A stretch of 64,000 bases of DNA from Austropuccinia psidii (GCA_023105745.1 JALGQZ010000016.1:26715154-26779153); one strand, 5' to 3'; positions 35,899 to 49,139 are shown, counted from the first letter of the stretch. Notes: generated from the letters alone by a model not told the origin. Program-made: numbers and translations.

Positions 35899-37881
35899 GG
35901 TATTTGGACAGTAATATATATTTTTCTTTGATTCCCATTGAGAGTATCCATAGAGCTTTCTTTACAAATCTCAATAAAAGATCAATAATCATTCCTCAAT
36001 AGCTATATATCCTTATAATTTGTATTATTTTGGAAACAAAGGACAATACTTATATTTCTTAATGAAAGAATAAATTGGATTATTTTTTTCTTAATAGCTT
36101 TAAATGATTTCTTGAAGAAAGAATAAATTTTCTGTCCAAGATGTGTATTTTTATATTTTTAAACAACAATTGAAGTTCAATTAAATTCTTAGAGTAACAT
36201 AAGGAGGTTCAAATATGAGCTCCCATAATTTTTTATATGAAGCTCGTCATAATTCTAATTTTCATCCAACAAGTTCAAAGGGCTTCTGATTTTAAACCCT
36301 GTTCAATTATCCAATTAATCTATTTTAATACTTCCTTCAATCGGAATATCAGAATGATTTTGTTTGAAATCTCATCATATGCATTTACTGGTAATCAAGA
36401 AGAAATCGTATCATCAATCATGTATATCGTTTCTTAAAGATATTTGAAAGGATATATTAAGAACACTAACCAAGATCCTGCAAGCCCCCTACCAAAAACA
36501 CAGATTGCTAGCTCATAATAATACTAAGACTTTATGGAAAATCCAATGTGAATATCCAATTACAGTTATATTGACTATTAATAGCAATGAGAAATCTTTC
36601 CTTATACCTATCCCATCCTGTTTAGGTGTCTAACTCCAAACAACAAGGTGACTTAAAAATTTTAATTAATCCAATATAAAATATGTGATATTTACCAATT
36701 ATAAAATATAATACACCAGAAAATATCACTTTTATATCCTCATTCATTCTTTGCTCTTTTATGTCATTTTTACTGTATAAGTCCACAAATATTCTGTCAA
36801 AAGAGACTTCAAAATAATTTTAAAATTTTCTTGCAATAATTTATTATTTCTATCATGAATAATTTTTCTCTCTAAGTTGAATAGTTTTCATCAAAAATTA
36901 ATTAGAATTACTATAAATATTAATCAAAGCTATATTATTTTGATAAGATGTTTTATATTGAAATACTTTTTGTAATTTATTCTAGTAGACGAATATTACT
37001 TAGTTCTATATTAGGAGTATTATACAAATATAATGGGGAATAATTAAGTGAAAAAGGATATATTGAAAATAATGTATGATTCTTTAAGCTTCATAATTAT
37101 ATCTATGCATTATTTGTGTTTTTATTAATCTTGATCTAGTAGAGAAAAGGTGTTGGAAAAATCTGTCAGATTCAATTTTTATCTGGATGAAAGGAACAAA
37201 AGTGCTTTAGAAAACATATTTTGTTTTAGATAAATAATTTGAAAAATATTTGCAATAAAAAAATGAATGTTTGAGAAGAACTGAGAGTGCTTATTTCATG
37301 AACATACATAATACTAGGCTTTTGCGGGATTATTGAAAATTACTTGAGTTATTTTGAATATATTTTGGGATAAGAACTAAGACATTTCCTGTTATTAGAA
37401 TTGATCTTCTCCAGTTTTTGAGTAATAAAGACATGTCACATTGGGACCCTCCCCTTGCACTCTTGCGGAGAGCTGAGAGAGGTATAAGAAGAGGCCCCAA
37501 TCTTTAAAGTTTGATCTTAATTTACTTTTTAATCATTCCTTATTACATGGTATATCTATAAAGGTTTTTAGATAATACATGCTACAAGCTGAGGTTTTTG
37601 CTAAAATTTCTCAACAGAGACAATATTTTGAGAAAACTGTAATTAATTTATGCTGGGCTGGTATACTAGTTTCAGTTATAATACCAAATTTTCCAGCTGA
37701 TTAATGACCATATTTAGAAATTAGTGTTGAAATATTAATAACATCTTCTGACCTTCTGATACATTTTAGAGGCAACCAGAACCCACAAAATAACTTCTTG
37801 GGATTTGATATAGAACATGAATATCTTAAGCATGAATTTCAGCATTTTCAAGCCAAAACATCCTTTGGTTAATTTTTTTTG
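35899..37881. other. AT-rich intergenic DNA, nothing recognised
   Basis: No ORF, repeat or RNA gene that I can support. A GC-richer pocket at 37435-37500 starts TGTCACATTGGG and holds GGTATAAGAAGAGG, reminiscent of a worn LTR promoter, but no partner was found. Confidence 0.5.
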
Positions 37882-38624
37882 AAAAAAACAATAAAAAACA
37901 ATAAAAAAACAATAAAAAAACAATAAAAAAACAATCAAAAAACAATAAAAAACAATAAAAAACAATAAAAAACAATAAAAAACAATAAAAAACAATAAAA
38001 AACAATAAAAAACAATAAAAAACAATAAAAAACAATAAAAAACAATAAAAAACAATAAAAAACAATAAAAAACAATAAAAAACAATAAAAAACAATAAAA
38101 AACAATAAAAAACAATAAAAAACAATAAAAAACAATAAAAAACAATAAAAAACAATAAAAAACAATAAAAAACAATAAAAAACAATAAAAAACAATAAAA
38201 AACAATAAAAAACAATAAAAAACAATAAAAAACAATAAAAAACAATAAAAAACAATAAAAAACAATAAAAAACAATAAAAAACAATAAAAAACAATAAAA
38301 AACAATAAAAAACAATAAAAAACAATAAAAAACAATAAAAAACAATAAAAAACAATAAAAAACAATAAAAAACAATAAAAAACAATAAAAAACAATAAAA
38401 AACAATAAAAAACAATAAAAAACAATAAAAAACAATAAAAAACAATAAAAAACAATAAAAAACAATAAAAAACAATAAAAAACAATAAAAAACAATAAAA
38501 AACAATAAAAAACAATAAAAAACAATAAAAAACAATAAAAAACAATAAAAAACAATAAAAAACAATAAAAAACAATAAAAAACAATAAAAAACAATAAAA
38601 AACAATAAAAAACAATAAAAAACA
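37882..38624. repeat. Decamer minisatellite (AAAAAACAAT)n, phased A-tracts
   Basis: From 37937 to 38620 there are 68 consecutive copies of a 10-bp unit with no sequence error. The left edge (37882-37936) has mostly 11-bp units with A7 and one C-substituted unit; the right edge ends sharply in AACATCACC. One strand has no G. Each unit carries an A6 tract, so A-tracts recur every 10 bp, close to the helical turn, which predicts strong intrinsic curvature. The long minus-strand ORFs over it exist only because a 10-bp unit without stops repeats in all frames. Confidence 0.97.
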
Positions 38625-39583
38625 TCACCAAGTTTTCATATACTGTGTCATTTGGAAATAAATACATATTGGAGTTTAATTAATTTCCAAGATTTTGAAC
38701 CCTGAGGAGTACATTTAATTTCATCAAATTTCTCAATTAAAGAAAATTACGTAAGTCCTATCCTTTGGGGAAAAAAGAACTTGAGCACTCCATTCACTTG
38801 TTTTCAAACTTTTCAACGAAAGATCTTGCTTTGAGATTTAAATGAACTGATGGCTTTATTTGAACACTTTGTTTTCGTTACCTTTTTCCAAAAATTTTAC
38901 AGTTCTTTTGTGAAGGTTTCTCAAACTTGAACTTTTGAGTTTTCAGCTCTTTTCCTTGTAGTTATGATTTTTTTGTTCTCCTGATCTAGCTTATTGCTAA
39001 CGCAATTTAACTTGAATCATACTTTTTGGGTTAATTTTAAATTTTCTAAATCGCCAGTTCTGACCACTTCACTTAACACATTTCTGTTTTTAGAATGAAT
39101 TGCTGTCCAGACGCAAAGGTGCATTTCATATTTTTAAAAAGTTTGTGAAAGCGTGAAAAGTTTCATGAGACTTAAAGACAACTGATAGTTCTTCTAGAAA
39201 GCTCTAACAATGTAATAATAATTTTGCGCAACCTCCTACACAAGTCAGTATAACCATACAACAGCTCACCCGTTTTCTATGGGCTTTTCGTAGGTAGACA
39301 GGAGCAGAAGTGAGGCGAGGTCAAGAGGATAGAGTGCGCATTTAATAGTTCAACAAAAAGGAGGATAAAAATTGGGCTCATAATTGGATTTTGTGGTACA
39401 ACGGGCAAGATGGTTCATCTAAAGCTCAACATGATACGGGAATGTGACAAGACAAACGCCCAAAAAAATATGGCATAATGAATTTTAAAAAATGGCTCAT
39501 GTGCAAGGGTGGGTACTGTAAACATGCTTGCGACCAGCTTTAGTTACCAATGCTACAGACAGGTGACGACCCAATTTGAATAG
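38625..39583. other. Region downstream of UBE2W, no gene recognised
   Basis: Base composition becomes less AT-rich from about 39190 toward the UBE2W gene. The first part probably separates the minisatellite from the gene; the last few hundred bases include its 3' untranslated region. I found no exon that matches a known family. Confidence 0.5.
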
Positions 39584-40543
39584 TCAGACTGTGTCGTCAT
39601 GGAAATGCCATCGAGTATTCTGCCAGTAAAAAGTGTCAAGGGTGTCGCAATGAAAATCTGACATGTGCAAAGTCAAGCACTCACCTTGGGAGAAATTGGG
39701 GCAGTGCGCACATAACGATCGTTGTCCGCGGGCCATTCTTTCTTCTTGCAAGACGCCAACATGGATTGTATAGTTCTGTCAACAAACAGCACATTAATCC
39801 AACGGAAAAGCCATGGATAACCGCAACAGTTTCAAACAAGTGGGCGTACAAGCAAATGGCGAAGCAATTCAAAACTGGACTCCAACCAGTGGAAAGTATC
39901 GAGGCACAAATATGCCCATTACTCTAGAAAAAAAAACTCAATAAGATGTCAAAAAGAGGGTAATCAGACAAGGTACTCACATAAATATGAGGATGTTGAG
40001 GGGCTGCCCAATTCTGGCCACCATCAGGCTGCTTATCTTTTGACGATGATGGGGTGTTAGATGAACCAACAACAAAAACAACTTCAGGTGCCTCGATGGG
40101 GTATTGAGGAGACTGTTTGAATGATCAATTGTTAGCTCGACATGAAATAACATCTTAGATTAAAACAAAGACCAGTAAAAAATGAACCAACGAATCTAAA
40201 ACGCAGTAGAAAACTTTCTTCGGAGTAGAGCGTATCGGGAGGACCAGTTAATTTAATTTTCCATTCTGCTAGCTGTGCATGATAAGGCGGATTTGATTAA
40301 GATGAATGAGCAAGACTCATCGCCAAACGTGATCACGATTGCAACCAGTGAATTCGCCTACATCATCTGCCTGAACAAGGCTGCAACCAACGGGACATTC
40401 ACCACTTTGAAGGTCTAACAACTCCTACACGAAAGCAGATCAGAGGGTGGCCCGAGTCAACTGGCGAAACTCAACATAGCCAAACGTGCATTGGAGATGA
40501 CAATACGTACTTTTGATAGCCTTTTAGTTGAGATACGAGACAT
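39584..40543 (-). CDS. UBE2W: Ubiquitin-conjugating enzyme E2, UBE2W type
   Basis: Seven exons on the minus strand: 40511-40543, 40362-40424, 40192-40272, 39981-40112, 39850-39923, 39685-39775, 39584-39619; all six introns are GT-AG, 57-89 nt. They give 169 residues. The E2 fold is easy to follow: N-terminal helix (KRLSKELLDLQ), WKIKLTGPPDTLYS, LLRFRF, then HPHIYSNGHIC with the HPN-like motif and the catalytic Cys of the family, GWSPVL, SMLASCKKKE, PADNDRYVRT and the distinctive short C-terminus NTRWHFHDDTV. That ending and the HPH motif point to UBE2W, an E2 known in animals to attach ubiquitin to protein N-termini. Human UBE2W has about 151 residues; the excess is a Ser/Gln/Asp-rich loop encoded by exon 4 just before HPH. 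The start is the first ATG in the exon; an in-frame extension to 40684 has only a TTG. The gene lies close to the left edge of locus B. Confidence 0.93.
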
Positions 40544-40755
40544 GTCGGTCTTGACGAAGATCGCTGAGCGGCAAGATTGGAAGAATAGCTTGAGATCGTG
40601 ATCTTGAAGGATGAGGGCGGTGGATGGGCACTTCAAGGCGGAATCGTGACGGAGTATTCGGTGTGGCTCAGATGGAACGGTCAAGAGGAAAATCAGAAAT
40701 TAATTAAAACTGAAAAAAGTCGGACTTGGCTCAAAATTTAAATTTCCTGCTGGTC
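40544..40755. other. UBE2W upstream region
   Basis: Less AT-rich than the repeats around it. It should hold the UBE2W promoter, but I see no clear TATA box. The locus A/B duplication is visible from 40756 onward only because the window starts there; it may well extend left across this region and the gene. Confidence 0.4.
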
Positions 40756-42050
40756 CAATCATACAGCCGGGCTAAACCAGCGCATCTTCAAATCACTCGA
40801 GCTATCCACGCTAGACGCTCTGGAAGGTTGACAATGATAAAATTCTACTCATCAAAGCAAGCTGATGGTGGCTGAGGAGCTATACAAACAAGAAAGGGCT
40901 TGGAACTGCTTAGAAAGACAGCAATCTAGGAGACACAGGGACTGATCATGAGCAGCTTGATTGGCCTCAAAGGAATCAAAGAAATTCAGCTTGAAGACCT
41001 GTCCTTTGTGTCCATCAGGGATGAGGTTAGTAAAACTTATTAGTGATTCAACCAATATCATTCCTACTTGTAAACCAAGATTGAAATCAAGTAAAATTAT
41101 TCAATATCACAAGATGTGAAATAATAAAATTCTTAAAAATTTCCAGGTCTGAATTTTGTATAAGTGGATGGATCTAAGATTGTAAGTGGCTGTATTAAGC
41201 TAAGAGTAATAATCAAATTATTTTTAAAAAAAACTTCAAATTCCATTAAGAATGACAAAGGTAGTTTTAATTCAATAAACAATACAAAACAACTGAAAGG
41301 TATTAATCAGTATTAAACTCTCAAGGTTTTTTATAAATTATTTTGTAATATATCTTTTTTATTATTATTAAGGAACAGTTCATTTATAAAAAAAAATATT
41401 GTCTTTTTTTTTGTACAAAAAAAGATAAGAATCAAATAGTTTTTTTTTATGAATATTTCAAGAATAACTGTATTTTTTATAAAAATAATTAAAAAAATTC
41501 AGGATAACATTATGTTTCTTCAGAAAAAGAGAGTATTGAAAGTTTATCTTGAGAAAAATGAAATAAATATAGTGATAAAAGGTACATTTTAAACAGGATT
41601 TCTGCAAAAGAAAGAAGTTTGGCCTTTTAGCTTACCAGACAATCTCATGGTCTCTTTGAAAATTAGCCTATGACATTTTAGTAGATGCTAGAGATCAATA
41701 CCTTCTCCTTTAAAACTCTACTTCCCCTCCTCTTCCTTAAAGCCTTTTCTGAAGATATAGTTTCATTATTTTGAAATTAATACATATTTGCACCAACCAC
41801 TTCTGAGCTGAAAGTCATTATCTAAAAGTATGAGAAAAGGGGCTTTCCTGAATTAATTTGAGGCCTTGACTGTATATATTTCTCTGGGAAGAATTTTACT
41901 CAAAAACAGGAAGTGAAGTTTGAAAGAAAATAAAAGATTACTAAAATATTATTGGAAGAAGTTGCTTCTCAAAGTCTCTTAATATGGAATCCTCTTTTTG
42001 GCACCATTTACCTTTAATGATATCAAAAATCTTAATAAAAGTCATCTTTT
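40756..42050. other. Flank of locus B, copy of 1-1295
   Basis: Collinear with 1-1295 at offset 40755; one difference noted (T at 1206 against A at 41961). No convincing gene. The open minus-strand stretch at 40852-41061 begins about 310 bp upstream of the UBE2W start and could be the last exon of a neighbour. Confidence 0.5.
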
Positions 42051-42514
42051 TGTCACAATGCTGTCTGCCAGACCTCAGCAAAGGGAACTCTTGCTGAAAA
42101 GGCTATGAAACTAGTTGAAAGACTGATTAATACTGGCAAGTTGTAGATCACATTCCACCATGTGACAGTACCCCTGGGTTTAGGGCACTGCGTCCCAAAG
42201 TGCATGTAACTGATGGTATTACCCATATCACCCTCATGGAGTTACATTAGTCACAACAGGAGCCTACAAGGAACCCCCAAGGGGCAGAACCCTTGTACAC
42301 CAATGGAGTGGAAAACCCAGCAATTTCTGGTTTTTTGATTGAGACCACCTCTTGTCTCCAACCGGAATCAAACCCATGATGTTGGTAACTGGTTTATTGT
42401 CACAATGCTGTCTGCCAGACCTCAGCAAAGGGAACTCTTGCCAAAAAGGCTATTAAACCAGTTGAAAGACTGATTAATACTGGAAAGTTGTAGATCACAT
42501 TCCACCATGTGACA
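42051..42514. mobile_element. TRIM-like element, locus B copy
   Basis: Copy of 1296-1759: terminal repeats 42051-42167 and 42398-42514, duplication CTTTT at 42046-42050 and 42515-42519. Present in both loci, so it predates the large duplication. Confidence 0.8.
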
Positions 42515-42899
42515 CTTTTTTAGGATTTTTTTCAAGTGATAATAGCAAAATCAGCTTTCAAGGTTAATATGGATTATTAAACACATCAATACTAATTATT
42601 TGACAGTATCTAACAATTCCGGGTCTTTTAGTAGAAAAATCCCAAATTCAAAGAATGAGGCAGGTAAGCATGTTTTGACAAGACAAAATTGACCAAAAAG
42701 ACATTGAAAGAGTAGTTAGATTGTTACAAGAAATATGTAAAATAAGAATAAAACCATGTTTCTTAAGGTCATATAAAAAAATAAAAAATATTATTAAATA
42801 TTGTATATCTCTGAAAAATATTATCATTGAGTACAAAAAGACATAATATATTATACTTCTGGAAGAAATCACATCCTTTTTCACTACCATAACATAAAG
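42515..42899. other. Flank between TRIM and Gyp-H, locus B
   Basis: Copy of 1760-2144. Ends TAAAG, the left half of the Gyp-H target duplication, whose right half CAAAG is at 63133-63137. Confidence 0.6.
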
Positions 42900-44474
42900 T
42901 GTCACAACCACAAATAATCACCCCCCTCAATGGGTGTTGCAGAAATTCCAAACTGAACCCAAGTTATGGTCAATTGGCCATATAATATGTTTATGGCCAA
43001 TTGTACCCTTTTGGTGCTCTATGGCCTCTTGGACATAACACCCTTCCACTGGCTAAATATGGCCTCAGGCCATATCCTGCCTTCATTGGCCTCATTGGCC
43101 AATTCTCCACCTCACCAACGCCCAGGCCATTATCCTTGTTTTTGGGCCTGAGGGGTCTTTTCAGTCTTCCAGGGGCCTATGGCCTCTTTAGACATCACCA
43201 GGGTGGGCCCAGCCCTTTATATTAGGGGGGTTTGGGCCATTTAGGCCTCCTATGGCCTCTACAGTCCATGGGGCCAAGGGGGCAGTTCATCAGCCCCCAA
43301 AGTCAGGTGGGACCAAACCACAAGTGGGCCCACCTGATCCAGTTTTGGCCCCAAAACCCAATCAACCCAAAATGGCCAAAAACAACCTTAGGACCTAAAT
43401 TTGCCAAGAACCACAAAATGGCCATAAATCAGTCCATGGCCTCTGGCAACCACCAGAGGCCACCAGCTCAAAGCTAGGATTCCCCTCCAGCTCAGAGGAA
43501 GACTTCCCTTTCTTCAATGCACTCCATACTCAAGGACCAGGAGTGGTGCATATATGGTATAATATACCATTATGCACTATTTTTGCTCAGCAAGCCAATG
43601 ATGACACTTTCAGGACCAAATTATGTGATTCCAAATGGATTCCCAAATGCATCACAAATCTCAAAGGAGGACCTTTTGGCTATTCAGTCTGGAAATTACT
43701 TGGCAGCTACTGGAAGACCATTTGAGGACCCCAACCACCTGGCCCTTCAAGAGTTGGGTTGTCAATTCTCATCAGGACCATTCTAAAGGCAATTCTAAGA
43801 GGTAATCAATCATTTCAATAATTGTCAAGGCATCAAGTACTCAGAATACCTTGGACAACTCAATTGGTCCATACAGGTAGTAATCAAGCATCCTGTATGG
43901 CCTTGGCCCAATTGGACCAATTCATATTCCACTGTGGGAATTCAGTCCCACAGTTCAATTCTCAAGATGGCCAGAACTGTATTGGCCCAATTCAGACAAT
44001 ACAGCCGGGTGACTCACCTTCCAGGATCAGCCTTTCAGCTTTTCACATATACTGGCCACCTTTCATTACCTGGGGACTTTTCCCCAGTTAATTAATATAT
44101 TGGATTTATTTTTATCCCTATCTTCTTTTACCTTATTGAAGTAAATACTGATAATATTAAGTCAGTCATTTGCACCTTTTCTTCTTTTGCTGTCAGTGGG
44201 TGGTCATATCCTTTACTAATTCCATTGTTCTTTCTGGCAGGTTGAAACAGTGAATTGAGGATTAATTTGGTTGGCTCTTTGGCCTTTGCCATTTCTTATT
44301 ATCCTGGCCATTGGCTTCCTTTTCTTTTATTCTTTTGGCATACCTGTCTTTACCTTTTATTCTTCTTTAAAGAAATATATTCTTTTTATTTCTTTATTCT
44401 TTTGGAGCCCTCCAAGCGAGTTCTTGATTCCTGAGTGCCAGGCCACTCTTGCTTCCATAAGAGTCCCTGTTACA
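42900..44474 (+). repeat. Gyp-H 5' LTR, locus B copy
   Basis: Copy of 2145-3719, with the same GGCC-dense first third and inverted repeat (42971-43003). It differs from its own 3' partner at 61566-63132 far more than from the locus A copy, so it was duplicated long after insertion. Confidence 0.92.
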
Positions 44475-45173
44475 TTATATTAATTAACTCATAATTTCTT
44501 TTCATTCTGTTCATTCATTCTTTTATCATTCTGATTCACTCATTTCATCAAAATTATGACTCTTTAATGCTTATGAAATTTATGATTCTTTGTCACTTCT
44601 CAATTTTCTCATTTTGAAACTTGAAAGCTGACCCAATTTTTATTATTTTTTTCTCTTTTAAATATTATTTCAAATCATCAAATTCTATCTTAATCATAAC
44701 TCAGGCATAATCCCATTTTTCATTTCATTTTTCAAATTGGTCATCAAGATTGTTCAGACACACTCTTAATATCAAGATTAATTTTGAATTATTCTTCAAG
44801 AATTTTTGATTTTAAAGAAGATTTCACTTGAATTGATTTAATTGATTGATTTGATATATAATTGACATTGAATTCAAGAAAATTGATTGACTTGAAGATT
44901 TCATTGATTTTGCTGATTTTGCACATCAAGATTTTTGATTTAAATTGATATTTTCTCAATAATTAATTTGATTGATTGATTTTTTCATAATTTGATTTGA
45001 TTGATTTTAACATATTGATTTATTGACATGAAGATTTCATTTGAGATTGATTGATTGATTACTTCAAGATTTCATTTTTATTGATTGATTTTCCTCAAGA
45101 TTTGATTGTTTATTTTCTACTTCAAGAAAATTTTGATTTTTTATTCATTTAATTCAATTTTGTTCCTGAAATC
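44475..45173 (+). other. Gyp-H leader, locus B
   Basis: Copy of 3720-4418 with the GATT-rich tract at about 44815-45155. No ORF. Confidence 0.6.
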
Positions 45174-46361
45174 ATGCCTATTCAGAATTCACCTCCTGAA
45201 AGACAGACCAAAACTCAGGCCAGAACTCAAGCTGTTCTTATTGCAACTCCAAGAGCTCCTCTTGATGGCACCCCAGCAGTTCCTCAACTGAGGGCCCTGT
45301 ATGGAAGGAGAAGCACCATCCAGGAAGGAAGGAAGAGGACCAAGAAGATCAAATTCATTCTCAGAAGTAGTTGGCGGATTTCCAGGAACTTCAAGGACCA
45401 CTTTCAAGGGTCCAGGTGTAGATGGTGAAGAGGAGGAGAAGAATTCTGTGTAAGAGGAAGGGTCTGATGGTACTGAATGTGTTCCTGCTCCTGTGGGGCA
45501 TCCCAAGGTACTGGAGGACCAACTCTAGCCCAGTCTAACCAGCCTGAACCATCTTTATTGGCCATCATGCAGCAAATGACTCAGATTATGGCCAATCTTC
45601 AAGTAGCTTCATCTTCTGAAGCATCAAGATCACCAGCCTTTAAGACTCCATCTATGAAGGCACCAGAATGCTTTGATGGGACTCAACCCTTCAAGTTTAG
45701 AAGTTTCATTCAGTCTTGTCAATTGATATTTCATAATGATCCAGCAAATTTCTTCCAAGGAAGAAAGAAATTTTTCTATGCCACTTCATTTCTCATTGGC
45801 AGGGATGCAAAATGGATTGAGCCTTATCTTTCCAATCTCACCAATTAAAACTCAAATTAACCTCTCAATTCTTGGAACTTATTTTAATCTCAACTCTTTA
45901 CTTTATTTGAGGACCCAAATGAAGTTAAAAAAGCTGAAGGATTCTCTAAGAATGAAAGAGGGTGGCCATGTTTCTTTATAAATAGCCAATTTCAGAAGTT
46001 TGGTTTCAAGAATTGGATATTGGGGTGAAAGGGCTCTTATTCATCATTTCAGGAAGGGACTGCCATCCAGGATTTTGGATCAGTTGGCCTCCCATCCTTC
46101 AAAAGTTGACTCTCTTCAAGACTTAATGGACGTAACCCTGGAGCTTGATACCAGGTACCATGAGAAGCAAAAAGAGAAGATTCATCATCAAGAGAAGAAG
46201 CCTGAATCCTGAAAGTTAAGTTCTTCTCATCCGCAAAATTCTTCAAGCTCAAGTCATAAGAAGAAGAAGAATCTTCAGAAGAGGGACAAGCCACATTCTT
46301 CTTTGCTGAATAAAGACTTCAAGTTAATGAATTCTGAAAAAGAAAGAAGAATCAAGGAGGG
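45174..46361 (+). pseudogene. gag: Gyp-H gag, first part, locus B
   Basis: Copy of 4419-5606 with the same lesions (slip near 45310, TAA 45449-45451, TAA at 45846-45848). The last codons before the insertion read IKEG; the frame resumes after Gyp-N at 57025 as LCTYCGGKNSLESC. Confidence 0.88.
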
Positions 46362-48357
46362 TGTGAGCCTTTGAGATATGACCACATACCCAATAAGGTC
46401 ACAAAAAAGACTTAGAATAATTATACCTTTAATATAATTATATTAAAATTACTTAGAATAATTATACATTAAAAATAATTACTTAAATATACAAAAAATA
46501 CCATAAATTGGTACAAAAATTGGTTTAACTTAAAAACCAATGAATCAACATGTAAAATAAATTATACCATTGGATTCCCCATGGTAAAATAAACATATAC
46601 CATTTTTATGGCATATCTGTAAAGTCAATATTTAATGAGTTATAAGGTATAATAGAACTAATGAAACAACATGTGAAATAAATTGGACCAGTGGATTCCC
46701 CACGAAATTCCACACATAAAACAACTAATAAGCTAATCTCCAAAGTTAATAGTTAAGGAATTAACCTGAATATATGCACTTTTTTGGTCAACGCATATAT
46801 TGAAGGATCATAGCTAATATCTCCTAAACTATACATGATAGAATGATGAACCAAGAATAAAGTTACCACGTAATTACTGTAAGAACACAGATATGAACTT
46901 TATTTTAGAAATTATAAACAAGGTTAAAACCTATGATGAAATATTGACAAAAATCAACAGAGCTGTTGACCACTTTGTTGTGAAAGTGTTCCAAACTTAA
47001 AAAAAAGTATACAGTTGGATTCTACTAGTTCATTCGTGAAGAATGATGTAATTTTCATTATTCAATTCAGGGTATAACCCCCTGAAATCAAGGTTTGAAG
47101 TTTAAAATATTGAATTTCGACAGAAAAGATGAGTTACAAGAAAAATCATCAAAATTAGAGTTTTGATGATGTAATAAAAGGCTCTTGGCAGCATAATGAG
47201 GTTATGCCAGGCTATCAGAATTCACTCTTTGAATTGCTTTAGCGTGAAAATCTTAAAAGTTATTGAGGATCAAAGTTTGAGCTTAATTGGAGCAGTTATG
47301 ATCACTCACAGTAACCTTAAATTAAGTTTAACAGTCTTAAGAGTGATAAAATTGGTGAATACTATTAGTTTATGATTAAAAATAATAAAATACACGAAAT
47401 TTGGGGTTCTGCCGAGCCTCTGATGTCATCAAACTTAGAGTTATAGTGATAACTCTAAATAATGGTGTAATAATGATGTAATATGGTTTGATCATGATGT
47501 AATCATCATCAAACCTTAAACTATTGATCAATTCCAGTGGATATGATCAGTACACGTCTACTAGAAGCCTGTTGGACTCTAGGAGGGAGGTATTTACTAT
47601 AAATAGAGCTCTTTTTACTCTATTTTCCCCTCAGACGCATCAAAAACATTAAATCAATTAAATCAAAGGTAATTTCTTTATTCTTTATATATAAAACTAT
47701 TATATTATTAAAGACCAAAGACCACCTTATTATAATCATCTATTTTGACGTGATTAAATCATTTATTTAATTGTTTTTGTTAAAAATCTCTCTAAAACTC
47801 ATTTCCATGTAAAAATCCAGAATAATTTGTAATTTTCTTTATTTTTATTGTAAATACAATTTGAAAAGGTTGTATTTATATTTTTTGGCGTAAAATATTT
47901 CAAAAGTATTATATTAAGTGTTAAAAGTAGGTTATTTTCTCTTATTATAATAATTTCTCTATTATTACTCTCTTAATAATTCTCTAATTAATATAAATAG
48001 TATTTATATTAATTCATAACTTTAATATTAGTAATATTATTGTTATTAATTGTTTTTTATTAATAAAAAGCAATTTTTTACGCCTTTATTATTTGTTGGT
48101 AACAATAATAAAGAGCTTTTTAAATATATTAATTATTTTATATTAATATATTTATTTATTATATTATATTATATTTTCATAATATAAATTATATTATTAT
48201 ATTTATTTAATAATATAATTATTTTACACCATAATAATAATAATTATTTATTATTATTATATTTTTAATCTTATTTATTCAATTCATAAGGACATTCAGA
48301 GTACAATAAGTAATAAATTAGTAATTCTTACTTATTGTTTCATAGTCAAACCTTACA
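46362..48357 (+). repeat. Gyp-N LTR B1 (5'-type)
   Basis: 1996 bp, the counterpart of A1. It lacks the 34-bp block, has the extra TTATA, and reads ACACC near 48227. Two differences from A1 noted: G to A near 47220 and C to T near 47709. Confidence 0.95.
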
Positions 48358-48359
48358 TT

Positions 48360-48377
48360 TGGGGGCCTGGCCGTGAT
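48360..48377 (+). other. Gyp-N primer-binding site, locus B
   Basis: Same 18 bases as 7605-7622, two bases after the LTR end. Confidence 0.6.
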
Positions 48378-48852
48378 ATTTACTTAAAAGACCTTTAAAA
48401 ATATTCTAATTGGGTTTATCCAATAATAAATTATATTATAATCATAAAATTATATAACAATTTTGTATTTTATTAATTTTAAAAGCTATTGAGGCATTTG
48501 GAAAGCAATTGTACTGTCTTACACGTGGTTTTTCACATCCTTAGACTTGCAAGAACTTTCTTTGAGTGACTCTAGTGATTAAAAAAGATATTATATAAAT
48601 TAATAATAATTTTTATTATAATTTAATTTTATAAAGAATCATATTAATTTTTATTTTATTCCTTAAAAATAAAAAATATAAAAAATATTGAAAAATATTA
48701 AAAAACAATAAAAAAAAAAGTTATTTTTATTCATTTTTATTCATTTCTTTATTCATTAAAGATATTAAAGCAATTTCCACGTGGAAAATTGCCATATCTT
48801 ACCAAAAATAACACTTCTTATAAAAAGACTTATATTTATTTGTCTTTTTTAG
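48378..48852 (+). other. Gyp-N leader, locus B
   Basis: AT-rich untranslated leader ending in the acceptor-like pyrimidine run and AG. No ORF. Confidence 0.45.
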
Positions 48853-49139
48853 TGTTTGAAGATAACCCAACAGAAGACAACCAAGCTACTGTTGAGAGAT
48901 TGGTGGAAGAAACTTGTCAAAGTTCTCCAACACCAGTTATCACCAAAAGAAAGAAAGCTAAGAAATTAGACTTTCCAGGACCCACCATTCAAGACTCTGA
49001 AGGTGAGCACCTCTTTTATAATTGCCATAAAAAGAATTTTTATCCTAAAATACTTTTATTTCTTATTTTCTTAGATTATGACTACCAGAAGAGGTTCCCA
49101 ATACTCCATCCAATCAGATGGAGCTGGACTCAGAGGTAG
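48853..49139 (+). CDS. Possible spliced upstream ORF of Gyp-N, locus B
   Basis: Same protein and same intron signals (49003-49074) as 8098-8384. Function unknown. Confidence 0.35.

Noticed and set aside
37435..37500. LTR start or promoter (TGTCACATTGGG and GGTATAAG)
   Set aside because: No matching LTR end, polypurine tract or second copy found in the window.
37882..38624. CRISPR-like array
   Set aside because: Unit is 10 bp with no spacers; a minisatellite in a eukaryotic genome.
37735..38667. Minus-strand 310-codon ORF and its overlapping relatives with a hydrophobic decapeptide repeat
   Set aside because: The 10-bp repeat has no stop in any minus frame, so open frames arise automatically; no start context or other coding sign.
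40544..40684. N-terminal extension of UBE2W in the same frame
   Set aside because: It would start at TTG; the first ATG, at 40543, gives the normal N-terminus of the family.
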